A DNA stretch of 37,152 nucleotides from Saprospiraceae bacterium (GCA_020630955.1 JAHDIE010000038.1:1-37152); one strand, 5' to 3'; shown: positions 16,584-25,706, counted from the first letter of the stretch. The notes: generated by a model not told the origin, from the letters alone. A program made the numbers and translations.

Positions 16584-17883
16584 AGCCCTGTAATCTTCTT
16601 ATTGCCACATTTAAATGATCATATTTAACAGCTGAAAATACAATTCTAAACAATCCATTTTTTTGATGCTCAAAACCTGTTCCAGGTGTCAGAAGCACTC
16701 CAGTATTGCGATAAATCTCAAGCCAAAGTTTATTCTCTGCTTCTTTGGAATCGTTAATAAGAAATTGAGAGAAATCTGCCCAGACAAAAAAACTACCTCT
16801 GATCGGAACAAAAGGAATATTTAACTCCTTTAGTGCATTGATCAGCAAAAGATAACTTTTGTGGAGCTTGCTTTTGTTTTCTAATAGATAGTTTTTTATA
16901 AACTCATCATCTTTAAGAAGTATTCCAAAAACCCACTGTGTTAGATTGGAGACCATGTGAGGAATGTTTGAATTACCGAAAGCTTTCATCATTGCTTCAT
17001 TTAATGAATGAAGGATACCAAATCTTAACCCTGAGCTTGCAAAGTCTTTTGAAAATGCATACCACATATGCAAATAGTTACTTTTTCGATCAAGCATAAT
17101 TTGCGCAAATGAAACATACTCCATTTTTGATGGATATGATTTCATTATTCTTGTGTCTGAAGTATCAATTGTAGATAATCCGTAAATTTCATTTACAATC
17201 AAATGGATTTTGTTTTCCATACACCAGTTGGCGATTCTTTCTAAATGGTCTTTTTCATACTTTATCCCAGTTGGATTATCAGGGGAAGTAAGTAATAATA
17301 TTTTGAAATTTTTGTTTTTTGTTTGAAGCTCTTTTAGAACATTGTTTAATAATTTGGTGTTTACTGGCGCAATTGATCCAAATTCTTCAATTGAATAGTG
17401 AGTTTGGAGATTGTATCTTTCAATATTATTTTTTACTCCTAAATCATGGGTATACATTGGGTAGGATGGTGCAGGAATCACGACAACGTCACCAGGATCG
17501 GTGATAAGAAAAGAACTTGCTTCTATGACAGCAGATGCACCAGCTGAAAATCCAATACTGTCTTCAGAAATGGGGCAGTGGCAAAGATGTTCTTCCATAA
17601 AATTGGCAACAACTTTCCTTACTTCGGGATTTCCAATGGGATCAGTATATCCCATTACCCATTCTGGAATATCATTAGTTTGAGTAATTTCATTAAGTTT
17701 TAGTCTTAATTTGTCTGCCATTAATTTGTTTTCCGCAACATTTAATGGAATAGCACCATTTGGGTTTTTTATTGGGCAATACAAGTTATGCATTGCTTCC
17801 ATAAATATTTCAAAATCCACTCTTGCGGGAGTTTCAGCCAATGGCTGTGCTCGCTTTGATAAGCTTGGAAACTTTACATCCAT
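16564..17883 (-). CDS. Class I/II PLP-dependent aminotransferase, ACC-synthase-like
   Basis: 439 residues, fold type I. Recognisable elements: MGYTDPIGNPEVRKVV (78-92), substrate/PLP loop FSAGASAVIEAS (112-123), SPDNPTG (200-206), the PLP lysine in YAFSKDFASSGLRFG (Lys279), and a C-terminal carboxylate-binding Arg in GLFRIVFSA. The SKDFASSGLR context is closer to 1-aminocyclopropane-1-carboxylate synthase-like enzymes than to aspartate aminotransferases. Oddity: the residue that contacts the pyridine nitrogen, an Asp in nearly all relatives (DE-I-Y), is Asn231 here (NEIYGLS; codon AAT). That would alter the cofactor chemistry or activity. No neighbour indicates a pathway; the gene stands alone between divergent and convergent neighbours. 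Confidence 0.87.
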   Translation of the reverse strand: MDVKFPSLSKRAQPLAETPARVDFEIFMEAMHNLYCPIKNPNGAIPLNVAENKLMADKLRLKLNEITQTNDIPEWVMGYTDPIGNPEVRKVVANFMEEHLCHCPISEDSIGFSAGASAVIEASSFLITDPGDVVVIPAPSYPMYTHDLGVKNNIERYNLQTHYSIEEFGSIAPVNTKLLNNVLKELQTKNKNFKILLLTSPDNPTGIKYEKDHLERIANWCMENKIHLIVNEIYGLSTIDTSDTRIMKSYPSKMEYVSFAQIMLDRKSNYLHMWYAFSKDFASSGLRFGILHSLNEAMMKAFGNSNIPHMVSNLTQWVFGILLKDDEFIKNYLLENKSKLHKSYLLLINALKELNIPFVPIRGSFFVWADFSQFLINDSKEAENKLWLEIYRNTGVLLTPGTGFEHQKNGLFRIVFSAVKYDHLNVAIRRLQGYLNDRK

Positions 17884-18032
17884 AATAACAATTTCTTGGG
17901 TAAAGGTATGCGATTAGATCAAGTTGTCTGAAAAAATGTAATTATTTTGTTTTAATGTAGTAAGTACCAATATTGATTTAAAAATAGAAATCTAATCAGT
18001 TGTTCTTGTTGTTTTACTTCGGTAAATTTCAA

Positions 18033-18050
18033 ATTGTAGTACATTGTAGT
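18033..18050 (+). promoter_or_regulatory. Short direct repeat before the acyltransferase start
   Basis: ATTGTAGT occurs at 18033-18040 and again at 18043-18050, a 10-base period, directly before the TTG start. A repeat at one helical turn can be a regulator site, but the unit is short and AT-rich. Confidence 0.3.
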
Positions 18051-18051
18051 T

Positions 18052-19980
18052 TTGTCCAAAATAAGAGTCATCGATATCCAACTAAATAGAAAATTTCGAG
18101 AAGATATTAATGGATTGCGTGCTTTGGCAGTAATCTTAGTACTGCTCTACCATTTGGATACTAATTACTTTGAAAGGGGCTTTCTAGGTGTTGATATATT
18201 CTTTGTCATATCTGGTTATTTGATTTCAAGAAATATTTTATTTGAGTTGAAATCAGATGATTTTAGCTTTAAAAACTTTTATATTAAAAGAATTAGGCGT
18301 CTTTTTCCTGCTCTTCTTTTTACTTTGATCATAACCTTGGTAGCTGCTCATTTTTTTCTAGCTGAATCATCTCTCAATAGATTAGGGAAAGTGTCGTTAT
18401 CAGCCATGTTGTCGGTTTCGAATTTTTTCTTTCTAGGAGAACAAGGATATTTTAATGCTGAATCTGTTTATAAGCCTTTATTGCATACCTGGTCTTTAGG
18501 CGTTGAAGAGCAATTTTATTTAATTTGGCCTGCCCTGCTTTTTTTATTGTTTAAGTTTGGCACAAGGCAAATGCTGTGGATGGTAGCATTGTTATTTTGT
18601 TTGTCTTTATTTGCAAACTTTAGATTTGCTGATGAAAAAATGAGCATGGTTTTTTTTATGTTGCCTTTTAGGATTTTTGAATTTATTTTTGGATTGCTTG
18701 CGCTTTGGGTAGAAAATTATTTTAAACACAAACATTTATTCAGGAAGATATTATATCTCATTGGGTTTTTATTGATTTCCGCTGCTTGCTTTGGATGGCT
18801 GGAATTTGCAGATGTATCTTTAATAAATCAATTTTTGGCTTGCTTTGGAACAATGTTGATCTTAGCATTTGGAAAAACTTCAATAAAACAAAATCGCATT
18901 CCGATTTTAAATAAAGTGGTTTCTCAAATTGGTTCGTCATCATATTCCATTTATTTGATTCATTGGCCATTGATTGTTTTTTATAAGATGTACAATATAG
19001 CACCTTTGCAAACTTGGGAAAAAATGTTATTGTTTTTTCTCTCGCTAGGATTGGGGGGCTTGCTATGGAGATATGTTGAAAATACCTTTAGGTATTCAGA
19101 TAGAAGTCCTTTTATTAGATTCAAATGGGCAATTCCATTGGGTGTTGTAGTAGTGATTGTTTTAAGTTTGTTATTGTTGAATTCTGAAAGTAGCTTGGTC
19201 AGCAATAAATCTTCTCAGAAGGAAAGAGATGTTTCCAATAAAACCGAGTTGACTTCAGAAGATTTAGAATCAGAGATGAAGAGATATTGGAAGAATGCAG
19301 AACCAAATAGTCCAATCCTAAAAGGAACTAGTGCAAATAAAGTCATTGTGATGGGGAATTCCCATGCAGTTGATTTGATTTATGCATTGAGACGGAATGG
19401 GTTGAAAGCGGATATTGTTTCTTTGCCCACCACGCATTTATGTTATCATTTTGGTGGAGCAGCAATCTTAGAAAAAGATGAAGCTAAATGTAGGAAAGTA
19501 AAGAATCGGAATTTAAGTAATGATAATTGGGCCTCAGTTGATGCTGTTTTTTTGCATGATCATTGGCCAGTAGAAGAAACAGATAATTTGAAATTATTTA
19601 TCTCAGAAATTCGTGATAAAACTACTGCTCCAATATATATTTTCGGTCCAAAGATGGTTTTTAAAAGTACTATTCCACAACTTGTCAAAGCAAGTGGCAC
19701 TGATGACCCGAAAGCCATCAATGCCTTTGCCATAAAGTACTCTGATCTTAAAAAGCGATCTAGTTTTGATAGAAAGTTAGATCGATTGATTGATCAGAGT
19801 TTTATGAAAAAACAAAACATCCACTATATTTCTTTGATGCGAGAATCAGGTTTGAAGGAAATAATTTCTACAGATACCAAAGCTTATTATTATTTTGATA
19901 AGTCACACCTTACAGAACTAGGAGCAATCGAATTGGGACGAAAATTAAAATTATTCCATCCTAATCTGTTTGATTATTAA
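18052..19980 (+). CDS. Acyltransferase-3 with C-terminal SGNH domain (O-acylase)
   Basis: 642 residues. N-terminal acyltransferase-3 domain (about 14-375) with ~10 membrane helices: the motif FREDINGLRALAVILVLLYH (catalytic-type His), FFVISGYLIS, and HTWSLGVEEQFYLIWP. After the last helix (about 360-380) a linker leads to an SGNH-hydrolase-like domain (about 425-640) with VIVMGNSHAVDLI and the C-terminal DKSHLTELGA that supplies the Asp/His pair. This architecture O-acylates surface polysaccharides, moving acetyl from the cytoplasm to the outside. Start: TTG at 18052 is the only good codon before the domain; no ATG exists nearby. Its proximity to the diamino-uronate sugar genes is compatible with O-antigen or capsule decoration. 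It ends one base from the opposing DUF2807 stop. Confidence 0.9.
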   Translation: MSKIRVIDIQLNRKFREDINGLRALAVILVLLYHLDTNYFERGFLGVDIFFVISGYLISRNILFELKSDDFSFKNFYIKRIRRLFPALLFTLIITLVAAHFFLAESSLNRLGKVSLSAMLSVSNFFFLGEQGYFNAESVYKPLLHTWSLGVEEQFYLIWPALLFLLFKFGTRQMLWMVALLFCLSLFANFRFADEKMSMVFFMLPFRIFEFIFGLLALWVENYFKHKHLFRKILYLIGFLLISAACFGWLEFADVSLINQFLACFGTMLILAFGKTSIKQNRIPILNKVVSQIGSSSYSIYLIHWPLIVFYKMYNIAPLQTWEKMLLFFLSLGLGGLLWRYVENTFRYSDRSPFIRFKWAIPLGVVVVIVLSLLLLNSESSLVSNKSSQKERDVSNKTELTSEDLESEMKRYWKNAEPNSPILKGTSANKVIVMGNSHAVDLIYALRRNGLKADIVSLPTTHLCYHFGGAAILEKDEAKCRKVKNRNLSNDNWASVDAVFLHDHWPVEETDNLKLFISEIRDKTTAPIYIFGPKMVFKSTIPQLVKASGTDDPKAINAFAIKYSDLKKRSSFDRKLDRLIDQSFMKKQNIHYISLMRESGLKEIISTDTKAYYYFDKSHLTELGAIELGRKLKLFHPNLFDY

Positions 19981-19981
19981 A

Positions 19982-20890
19982 TTAGTTGCAATCGTTCAAA
20001 GACCCTAATCCTTCAATCTGAAGTTCTTCAATGCTAGGAGTTCCTCGATAACAAACATCACCAGCTCCTTCAATTTTTACTGATAAGGTGGATAAGCAAG
20101 TGATCTCAACATCACCCATGCCTTCCAATTCAACTTTTGTGTCTTCTGCTTCCAAACCAAAGTTTTTAACATCTGCTCCACCTTCTACATAAATTTCTTG
20201 TGTCAACGCGGTTCCGGTTGTAGTGATTTCACCCAAGCCAGAGATAGAGATGATAACTTCTTCTGTAACATGTAATAAAACATCAGAAGCTCCATCCATA
20301 TCAACATTTGCCTTAACACTAGTAAGATTGCTTGCATCTATTTTTCCTAAACCATCAAGAATCAACTCAAGCTCGTTACATGTTCCAGAAAGTTCAATTT
20401 CACCTGATCCCATGATCTCAGTTGATAACATAACTATATTATTCACATCTAATGCTATGTTTCCAAGTCCTTCTATAAAAAGCTTAAGATCTTTTCCGGT
20501 TTCAATCGTATTGGTGCTACTTACGGTTGCTGATCCTTTTATTTTTAATTCTTCTAAGGAAGGCATCGTAATTCTGAATATCACATCATTGTCATCAAAT
20601 CTAGCACAACCATTGATTTCAAAATCTAGACTACTTCCCACTTTTCTGGAGTCAGCCTCAATCCGATCAATAATATTTGGTGTGGCTTCGATGATGAGCT
20701 CGTATTCTTCGCCTTGTGTAACAAATACTTCACAAGGAAAATTAAAGCTTAAATCAGTGAAGTCGTCGTAATCGATAGTTCTTGTTTCAATACTTCCTTC
20801 AGGTTTAATGCAACCAACGTTGAATGTTTTTTCACATGCTGTCAGTAAAAGGATAAGGATAGAAATTAATATTAAATTTATTTTGCTCAT
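19982..20890 (-). CDS. DUF2807 (head GIN/adhesin-like) lipoprotein
   Basis: 302 residues. Signal peptide with lipobox LLTAC (Cys19). Mature part: a DUF2807 region that starts with TRTIDYDDFTDLSFNFPCEVFVTQGEEYELIIEA and continues as short strands ending in repeated small motifs (GSATVSS, EGLGNIAL, MGSGEIELSG, DGLGKIDAS, DGASDVLL, SGLGEITTTG, EGMGDVEI, EGAGDVCYRG, EGLGSLN), roughly every 20-25 residues. That periodicity fits a right-handed beta-helix. The family is widespread in Bacteroidota; a role in adhesion or envelope sensing is suspected only. It lies 93 bases after the sigma/anti-sigma pair on the same strand, so it is probably the third gene of that unit or a direct target. Confidence 0.88.
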   Translation of the reverse strand: MSKINLILISILILLLTACEKTFNVGCIKPEGSIETRTIDYDDFTDLSFNFPCEVFVTQGEEYELIIEATPNIIDRIEADSRKVGSSLDFEINGCARFDDNDVIFRITMPSLEELKIKGSATVSSTNTIETGKDLKLFIEGLGNIALDVNNIVMLSTEIMGSGEIELSGTCNELELILDGLGKIDASNLTSVKANVDMDGASDVLLHVTEEVIISISGLGEITTTGTALTQEIYVEGGADVKNFGLEAEDTKVELEGMGDVEITCLSTLSVKIEGAGDVCYRGTPSIEELQIEGLGSLNDCN

Positions 20891-20983
20891 TTAATTTGTT
20901 TGTAATTTGAAATAATTAATTCAGCTGCTGTACTTTTTAAGGTGTTGAAATCTTTAATTTCGTTGCAGTGGCGCTAATTATAT

Positions 20984-22285
20984 TTAAAGTAATATTGTTG
21001 TTCCTAATCCAAACATAGTGACAAACTGTTTTTCATATCCAAGCGGTACAAAGCTCTGTTCTCCCCATAGGTTGATTTGTAAAATTCTATTTTTTGCAAA
21101 TTCTTTCTCAAATCCAAATCCCATATGTGCAGAGCCAAAATAACCGGTCACACTTTTCTGTGTATAGTGAATATCTGATTGCTGACTAAGGTTGTATTGA
21201 AATTCTTGTGGTAAATAAAGTTGCCATACTATCGAAGGGTTAATAAAGAAATTAAGTTTTCCCGAGGTGTAGTTTGGTGTGTATTTAATTCCTAAGTTAA
21301 AATCAAAATACTTTTTTCTAGTATTAATATTTTGAACGTTTGAATTTTCTTCAACTCCACCAGGGTATCTTTTTAGATTGTCAGTTGGGATGCTTCCTTG
21401 TGTGGATTCTATGGTATATGATTGACCATTATATAAGAAATCACTTGTCAGTGCCCATTTTTGATTTATTTTATATTCTGCCCTTATTCCTCGCCCAATT
21501 CCTGGGTTAACCAGCTTGCTGTCCTTAACTAAGGTGTTGAAGTATCTAAGGTGTATACCAAGTTTTAATCTTTGGTGTTTTTTTAATTGATGAGTTTCGA
21601 TATTATGAGAAAATTTTTCCATCGCAGTCGTATGCCGGGTATTAAGATTCTGGTCAGAATTGTGAAGAATTCTAAATAATCCCACTCCAGGTAAATATTT
21701 TGCGTTGTGGCAAATGCTTATGTTTTCAATTTGACTCGAGGACAATTCTTTTATGAAATACTTGTTGTGCAGTCTTAAAAATTCTGCATTTACTGATACC
21801 AGATCTTGCTGAAGTGATTCAATGGTTCTCTTTTGGTGATCAATAAGTTTTTGTTGAGAAATTCTAAGGGTATAATAGCTAGATTGATGTAATTGTTTTT
21901 GATTTCTCAAATTATCATTGAGTTGTTCTACTTTTTTATTCTTCTCTTGAATTACAGTTAGAAATTCATTTTTTATTTCATCTATCTCATTTTTATATTC
22001 TAAATTTTCTTTTTCGAGATTTTGAATTTTGCTTTGCGCTGTGGTTAATTGGTTTGTTATAACCTTATTTTTGTGCTTGCTATAAACAGTATTTGTTGCG
22101 ATCAAAAGAACTGCTAATAAGAAGGGAAGTATGGTTCTTAAATGCGCAACAATTGGGTCATACCATTTTGCTTCCATGGCAATTCTATCTGAGATGTTTG
22201 TCCAAACATCGTCAGAAGGTAACTCGTCAAACCTTTCCATTGATCGTTTGAAAAACTCTTCCATGTTATTATTAAAATCTTCCAT
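20984..22285 (-). CDS. Anti-sigma-like head / coiled coil / outer-membrane barrel single-chain protein
   Basis: 433 residues immediately after an ECF sigma gene (one base between them). Residues 1-45 are hydrophilic and contain LPSDDVWTNISDRI, the segment typical of short cytoplasmic anti-sigma heads in this phylum. One transmembrane helix lies at about 50-67. Residues about 76-175 are a long heptad-like coiled coil (KIQNLEKENLEYKNEIDEIKNEF and on), and about 235-433 are beta strands alternating polar and hydrophobic residues, typical of a small porin-like barrel (KLGIHLRYFN, NFFINPSIVWQLYL), ending in a hydrophobic final strand. A head in the cytoplasm and a barrel in the outer membrane imply one chain crossing the periplasm; topology is inferred. 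The coiled coil (~100 residues) would be about 15 nm long. Confidence 0.75.
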   Translation of the reverse strand: MEDFNNNMEEFFKRSMERFDELPSDDVWTNISDRIAMEAKWYDPIVAHLRTILPFLLAVLLIATNTVYSKHKNKVITNQLTTAQSKIQNLEKENLEYKNEIDEIKNEFLTVIQEKNKKVEQLNDNLRNQKQLHQSSYYTLRISQQKLIDHQKRTIESLQQDLVSVNAEFLRLHNKYFIKELSSSQIENISICHNAKYLPGVGLFRILHNSDQNLNTRHTTAMEKFSHNIETHQLKKHQRLKLGIHLRYFNTLVKDSKLVNPGIGRGIRAEYKINQKWALTSDFLYNGQSYTIESTQGSIPTDNLKRYPGGVEENSNVQNINTRKKYFDFNLGIKYTPNYTSGKLNFFINPSIVWQLYLPQEFQYNLSQQSDIHYTQKSVTGYFGSAHMGFGFEKEFAKNRILQINLWGEQSFVPLGYEKQFVTMFGLGTTILL

Positions 22286-22286
22286 C

Positions 22287-22829
22287 TTAATTCAATTCCT
22301 TGTTTAGTAAACTTTGAAGCCTTTTTCTAGCCCTTAGATAATGTGATCGAAGAGTGGCTTCTTTAACTTGTAGCATATTTGAAATTTCCGCAAACGAATA
22401 TCCGTCAATTCCTTTCAGGTTAAATACTGTCTGTTGTGTTTCGGGTAAAGTTTGTATCAAATATATAATGGCTTTTGCTCTATTTTGTGACATGAGATCC
22501 ATATCAAAACCTCGGATTTCATCAAATTGGGTGTCAAATAATTCAGTGTACTTTAGTTTCTTAAATTTTCTGATGTGCATCAAGCAGGTATTGATGGTGA
22601 CACGACTCATCCAAGCCTTTAAAGGAACCTTGTGGTTGTACTGCTTTAAATCTCTGAGTATTTTGTAGAAACTTTCTTGTAGCATATCTTCTGCTTCAAC
22701 TACACTTTTTCCATATCTACGGCATATTCCAAATAGATAGACTTTATGCAATTCGTAAAGTTCAAATTGAGCCTGTCGTTTTCCACGGAGGCATTGTTTT
22801 ATAAGTTTAATATTTTCTTTTTCTTTCAA
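22287..22829 (-). CDS. ECF-type RNA polymerase sigma-70 factor
   Basis: 180 residues. Region 2: LIKQCLRGKRQAQFELYELH then YGKSVVEAEDMLQESFYKIL and WMSRVTINTCLMH (about 10-90), which bind the -10 element and core polymerase. Region 4: LPETQQTVFNLKGIDGYSFAEISNMLQVKEATLRSHYLRARKRLQSLL (about 127-175), the helix-turn-helix for -35 recognition. The product would be held by the protein encoded one base downstream. A second ECF pair in this window (31944-32495) has the same layout, but the two sigma sequences differ outside the core motifs. Confidence 0.95.
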   Translation of the reverse strand: MKEKENIKLIKQCLRGKRQAQFELYELHKVYLFGICRRYGKSVVEAEDMLQESFYKILRDLKQYNHKVPLKAWMSRVTINTCLMHIRKFKKLKYTELFDTQFDEIRGFDMDLMSQNRAKAIIYLIQTLPETQQTVFNLKGIDGYSFAEISNMLQVKEATLRSHYLRARKRLQSLLNKELN

Positions 22830-22958
22830 TAAATACTTGTTCCTTAAATATAAAGGTGCTTATTGTTTAAAGAATGTTGCAAATAGTGCTTTATTTTTCA
22901 AATTAATTTTCATTTTCCCCAGTTAATTCCCATATATGAGTGATTTAACTATTTTAAA

Positions 22959-22966
22959 TACATTTG
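22959..22966 (+). promoter_or_regulatory. Bacteroidota -7 box before the sugar operon
   Basis: TACATTTG fits the TAnnTTTG consensus of Bacteroidota primary promoters exactly and lies about 53 bases before the ATG of the aminotransferase gene. No good TTTG -33 element was found at the expected distance, so it is a candidate only. Confidence 0.4.
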
Positions 22967-23019
22967 CGGAAGCGAAAATATTGGTAAAAAGAACTTACAA
23001 AGACAAAAAATTCTAGATT

Positions 23020-24138
23020 ATGCAGATGGTTGACCTGAAAGGGCAGTATCAAAGGATTAAACCTGAAATTAATAATGCCATAGCCCAAGTGATGGATTCA
23101 TGTCACTTTATCAATGGCCCTATTGTTTCAGAGTTCGAAAATAATCTTTCAGAATATTTGGGTGTAAAGCATACCATTGGCTGTGCAAATGGAACTGATG
23201 CACTCCAAATCGCTCTAATGGCTCTTGATTTAGAGCCTGGTGACGAGGTTATTGTTCCAAGTTTCACCTATGTTGCAACGGCTGAGGTAATAGCTCTGTT
23301 AAGATTGAAGCCTGTTTTGATTGATCAAGATCTAGATACCTTTAATGTTACTGCTGATCACATTAGAGCTCATATTACTGAAAGAACAAGAGCGATAGTT
23401 CCTGTTCATTTATTTGGGCAAACCTGTGATATGGAAGATATTATGACCTTGGCTAAGGAACATGGAATCTATGTAATAGAAGACAATGCGCAAGCCATTG
23501 GCGCTGTATATCAATTTGCTGATGGCTCAAAAAAACGTGCTGGTTCGATCGGCCATATTGCAACAACTTCATTCTTTCCATCAAAGAATTTAGGCTGTTT
23601 TGGTGATGGTGGGGCTTTATTCACCAATGATGATGATCTTGCTGGAAAAATTCGAATGATTTCTAATCATGGTCAAAGTAAACGATATTATCATGATAGA
23701 ATTGGCGTCAATTCTAGATTAGATAGCATTCAGGCTGCTGTCCTTAATGTAAAGTTGAAATATTTGGATGAATATGCTTCGAGTAGGAATACAGCCGCTC
23801 TTTACTACGATGAAAATTTGACGGAAGTCGAACAATTAAAAATACCGGTAAGAAGTCCAAAGAGTAATCATGTTTTTCATCAGTACACATTAAGGTTATT
23901 GGATGGCTCAAGAGATGATTTGGTTGCTTACTTAAAATCTAAAGGGATACCAACTGGTGTATATTATCCATTACCTTTGTATAACCAAAAAGCATTTGAA
24001 AAATTTGTTCCACATGATTTCTCTTTGCCAATTGCTGATCAATTGTGTAAAGAAGTTTTCTCTTTACCAATACACACTGAGTTATCCTATGAGATTCAAG
24101 ATCAAATTATGGGAGAACTTCTCTCCTTTTTTAATTAA
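23020..24138 (+). CDS. wlbC: DegT/DnrJ/EryC1/StrS sugar aminotransferase, WlbC/WbpE type
   Basis: 372 residues, PLP enzyme. Landmarks: MVDLKGQYQRIKPEINNAI at the N-terminus, CANGTDALQIALMALDL (phosphate-binding loop), VPSFTYVATAEV, EDNAQAIGA (Asp contacting PLP nitrogen), and the PLP lysine in TTSFFPSKNLGCFGDGG (Lys189). This ordering and length match the enzymes that transfer an amino group to C3 of UDP-3-keto-N-acetylglucosaminuronate. The next two genes encode the WlbB-type N-acetyltransferase and the WlbA-type 3-dehydrogenase, which supports this over other sugar aminotransferases. Gene symbol assigned by context and similarity, moderate certainty. First gene of a three-gene operon, preceded by a TAnnTTTG box. 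Confidence 0.85.
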   Translation: MQMVDLKGQYQRIKPEINNAIAQVMDSCHFINGPIVSEFENNLSEYLGVKHTIGCANGTDALQIALMALDLEPGDEVIVPSFTYVATAEVIALLRLKPVLIDQDLDTFNVTADHIRAHITERTRAIVPVHLFGQTCDMEDIMTLAKEHGIYVIEDNAQAIGAVYQFADGSKKRAGSIGHIATTSFFPSKNLGCFGDGGALFTNDDDLAGKIRMISNHGQSKRYYHDRIGVNSRLDSIQAAVLNVKLKYLDEYASSRNTAALYYDENLTEVEQLKIPVRSPKSNHVFHQYTLRLLDGSRDDLVAYLKSKGIPTGVYYPLPLYNQKAFEKFVPHDFSLPIADQLCKEVFSLPIHTELSYEIQDQIMGELLSFFN

Positions 24139-24183
24139 TAGAATTGCTTATGCTTACATTTGATTTGCTAATTGGGATATTTT

Positions 24184-24768
24184 ATGAGTAAAGAAGAACA
24201 AGGATTTTATGCACATGAGTCCGCTTTTATTGATAAAGGTGCACAGATTGGTTCAGGTTCCAAAATATGGCACTTTTCTCACATTATGGGGGAAGCTAAA
24301 ATTGGCAAAGAATGCAATCTAGGACAAAATGTTTTTATTGCAAATCATGTATTATTAGGTGATCATGTTAAGGTGCAAAATAATGTATCTATTTATGAAG
24401 GGGTCGAATGTGAAGATCATGTATTTTTAGGCCCTTCAATGGTTTTTACCAATGTCTATAACCCAAGAAGTAAAGTACCAAGAAAGAATGAGTATAAGCG
24501 GACTTTGGTGAAAGAAGGAGCAAGCATAGGTGCAAATGCAACCATAGTTTGTGGAGTCACTTTGGGTAAATATTGCTTCGTGGGAGCAGGAAGTGTAGTA
24601 AAACAAAATGTGCCTGATTACGCTTTGGTTGTAGGTGTTCCTGCAGTCCAAAAGGGTTGGATGAGTGAGTATGGAGAAAAATTAGAGTTTGGAACCAACG
24701 ATAAAGCTATATGTCCTAAAACAGGTCAAGAATATTTGTTGAATAATGGTAAAGTTGTAAGTCTATGA
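24184..24768 (+). CDS. wlbB: Left-handed beta-helix N-acetyltransferase, WlbB/WbpD type
   Basis: 194 residues from ATG at 24184; a TTG at 24172 would add four residues, but the ATG fits the family start better. Repeated hexapeptides such as [34 protein letters not shown] and [15 protein letters not shown] form the left-handed helix. [17 protein letters not shown] and [22 protein letters not shown] close the domain. The C-terminal tail has CPKTGQEY, typical of the UDP-2-acetamido-3-amino-2,3-dideoxy-glucuronate N-acetyltransferase group. It acts after the aminotransferase upstream. A 45-base gap separates it from the first gene and its stop overlaps the next start by 4 bases (ATGA), so the three are co-translated. 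Confidence 0.87.
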   Translation: MSKEEQGFYAHESAFIDKGAQIGSGSKIWHFSHIMGEAKIGKECNLGQNVFIANHVLLGDHVKVQNNVSIYEGVECEDHVFLGPSMVFTNVYNPRSKVPRKNEYKRTLVKEGASIGANATIVCGVTLGKYCFVGAGSVVKQNVPDYALVVGVPAVQKGWMSEYGEKLEFGTNDKAICPKTGQEYLLNNGKVVSL

Positions 24769-25706
24769 AAAATTTTGCCTTGCTTGGAGCAGCAGGATAT
24801 ATAGCACCGAGACATATGAAAGCAATTAAAGAAACCAATAACAATCTGGTTTCTGCTCTCGACCCCAATGACAGCGTTGGTGTTATTGACTCATTTTTTC
24901 CTCAAGCTTCCTTTTTTACATCCTTCGAGAGGTTTGATCGGCATGTAGACAAACTAAGAAGAATTGATCAAAAAATTGATTACTTCACGGTGTGTTCTCC
25001 CAACCATCTTCATGATACCCATTGTCGATTTGGTCTTAGAAATGATGCGGATGTCATATGTGAAAAGCCATTGGTGTTGAATCCATGGAATATCGATGCA
25101 CTGCAATCAATCGAGAAGGAAACTGGAAGGCGGATTTATAATATACTTCAGTTAAGACAACATGCTTCAATATTAAAACTAAAAGAACAAATTGAAAACG
25201 GACCTTCGGATAAAATTTATGATATAGATCTTTCTTACTTGACCTCAAGAGGGGCTTGGTACCATGTTTCTTGGAAGGGTGATGTAGAAAAATCAGGAGG
25301 AATTGCTACCAATATAGGCGTTCATTTTTTTGATATGTTGAGTTGGATTTTTGGTAATGTAAAAAGTAATATTGTTCATCTTCATGAACGTGAAACTGCA
25401 GCTGGTTTTCTTCAGCTTGATAAAGCAAATGTTCGTTGGTTTTTAAGTGTTGATTATAATAAGATTCCCGATGAAATAAAAACTCAAGGAAAAAGTACTT
25501 ACAGAAGTATAACAGTTGATGAACATGAAATAGAATTTTCTGATGGTTTTACAGATCTTCACACCAAATGTTATGAATCAATTTTATTGGGTTCAGGTCA
25601 TGATTGCAATGAAGTTCGTAATGCAATACAAATTGTTCATGATATCCGAAATGCAAAACCTGTAGGAGCTTCAGGTGATTATCATCCTTTGGTCAACGCT
25701 CGTTGA
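24765..25706 (+). CDS. wlbA: Gfo/Idh/MocA oxidoreductase, WlbA/WbpB type
   Basis: 313 residues. Rossmann motif [17 protein letters not shown] (5-21), [10 protein letters not shown] (78-87) and the active-site CEKPLVL (Lys101). The central domain has [30 protein letters not shown] with a conserved His. These features and the paired genes upstream match the NAD-dependent UDP-N-acetylglucosaminuronate 3-dehydrogenase. The 6-dehydrogenase that makes the uronate, and the 2-epimerase that would make the manno isomer, are not in this window, so the end product could be the gluco or the manno diamino-uronate. Overlaps the upstream gene by 4 bases. Confidence 0.87.
   Translation: MKNFALLGAAGYIAPRHMKAIKETNNNLVSALDPNDSVGVIDSFFPQASFFTSFERFDRHVDKLRRIDQKIDYFTVCSPNHLHDTHCRFGLRNDADVICEKPLVLNPWNIDALQSIEKETGRRIYNILQLRQHASILKLKEQIENGPSDKIYDIDLSYLTSRGAWYHVSWKGDVEKSGGIATNIGVHFFDMLSWIFGNVKSNIVHLHERETAAGFLQLDKANVRWFLSVDYNKIPDEIKTQGKSTYRSITVDEHEIEFSDGFTDLHTKCYESILLGSGHDCNEVRNAIQIVHDIRNAKPVGASGDYHPLVNAR

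Noticed and set aside
18047-18054. TAGTTTTG, a perfect match to the TAnnTTTG promoter box
   Set aside because: It overlaps the TTG start codon. If it were the promoter, no later start codon would keep the acyltransferase domain intact. Chance match in AT-rich DNA is likelier.
20223-20771. 182-codon plus-strand open frame inside the DUF2807 gene
   Set aside because: It is antisense to a gene with a clear signal peptide and family repeats. Its residue make-up (Ser/Ile/Pro-rich) is what the complement of such repeats would produce.
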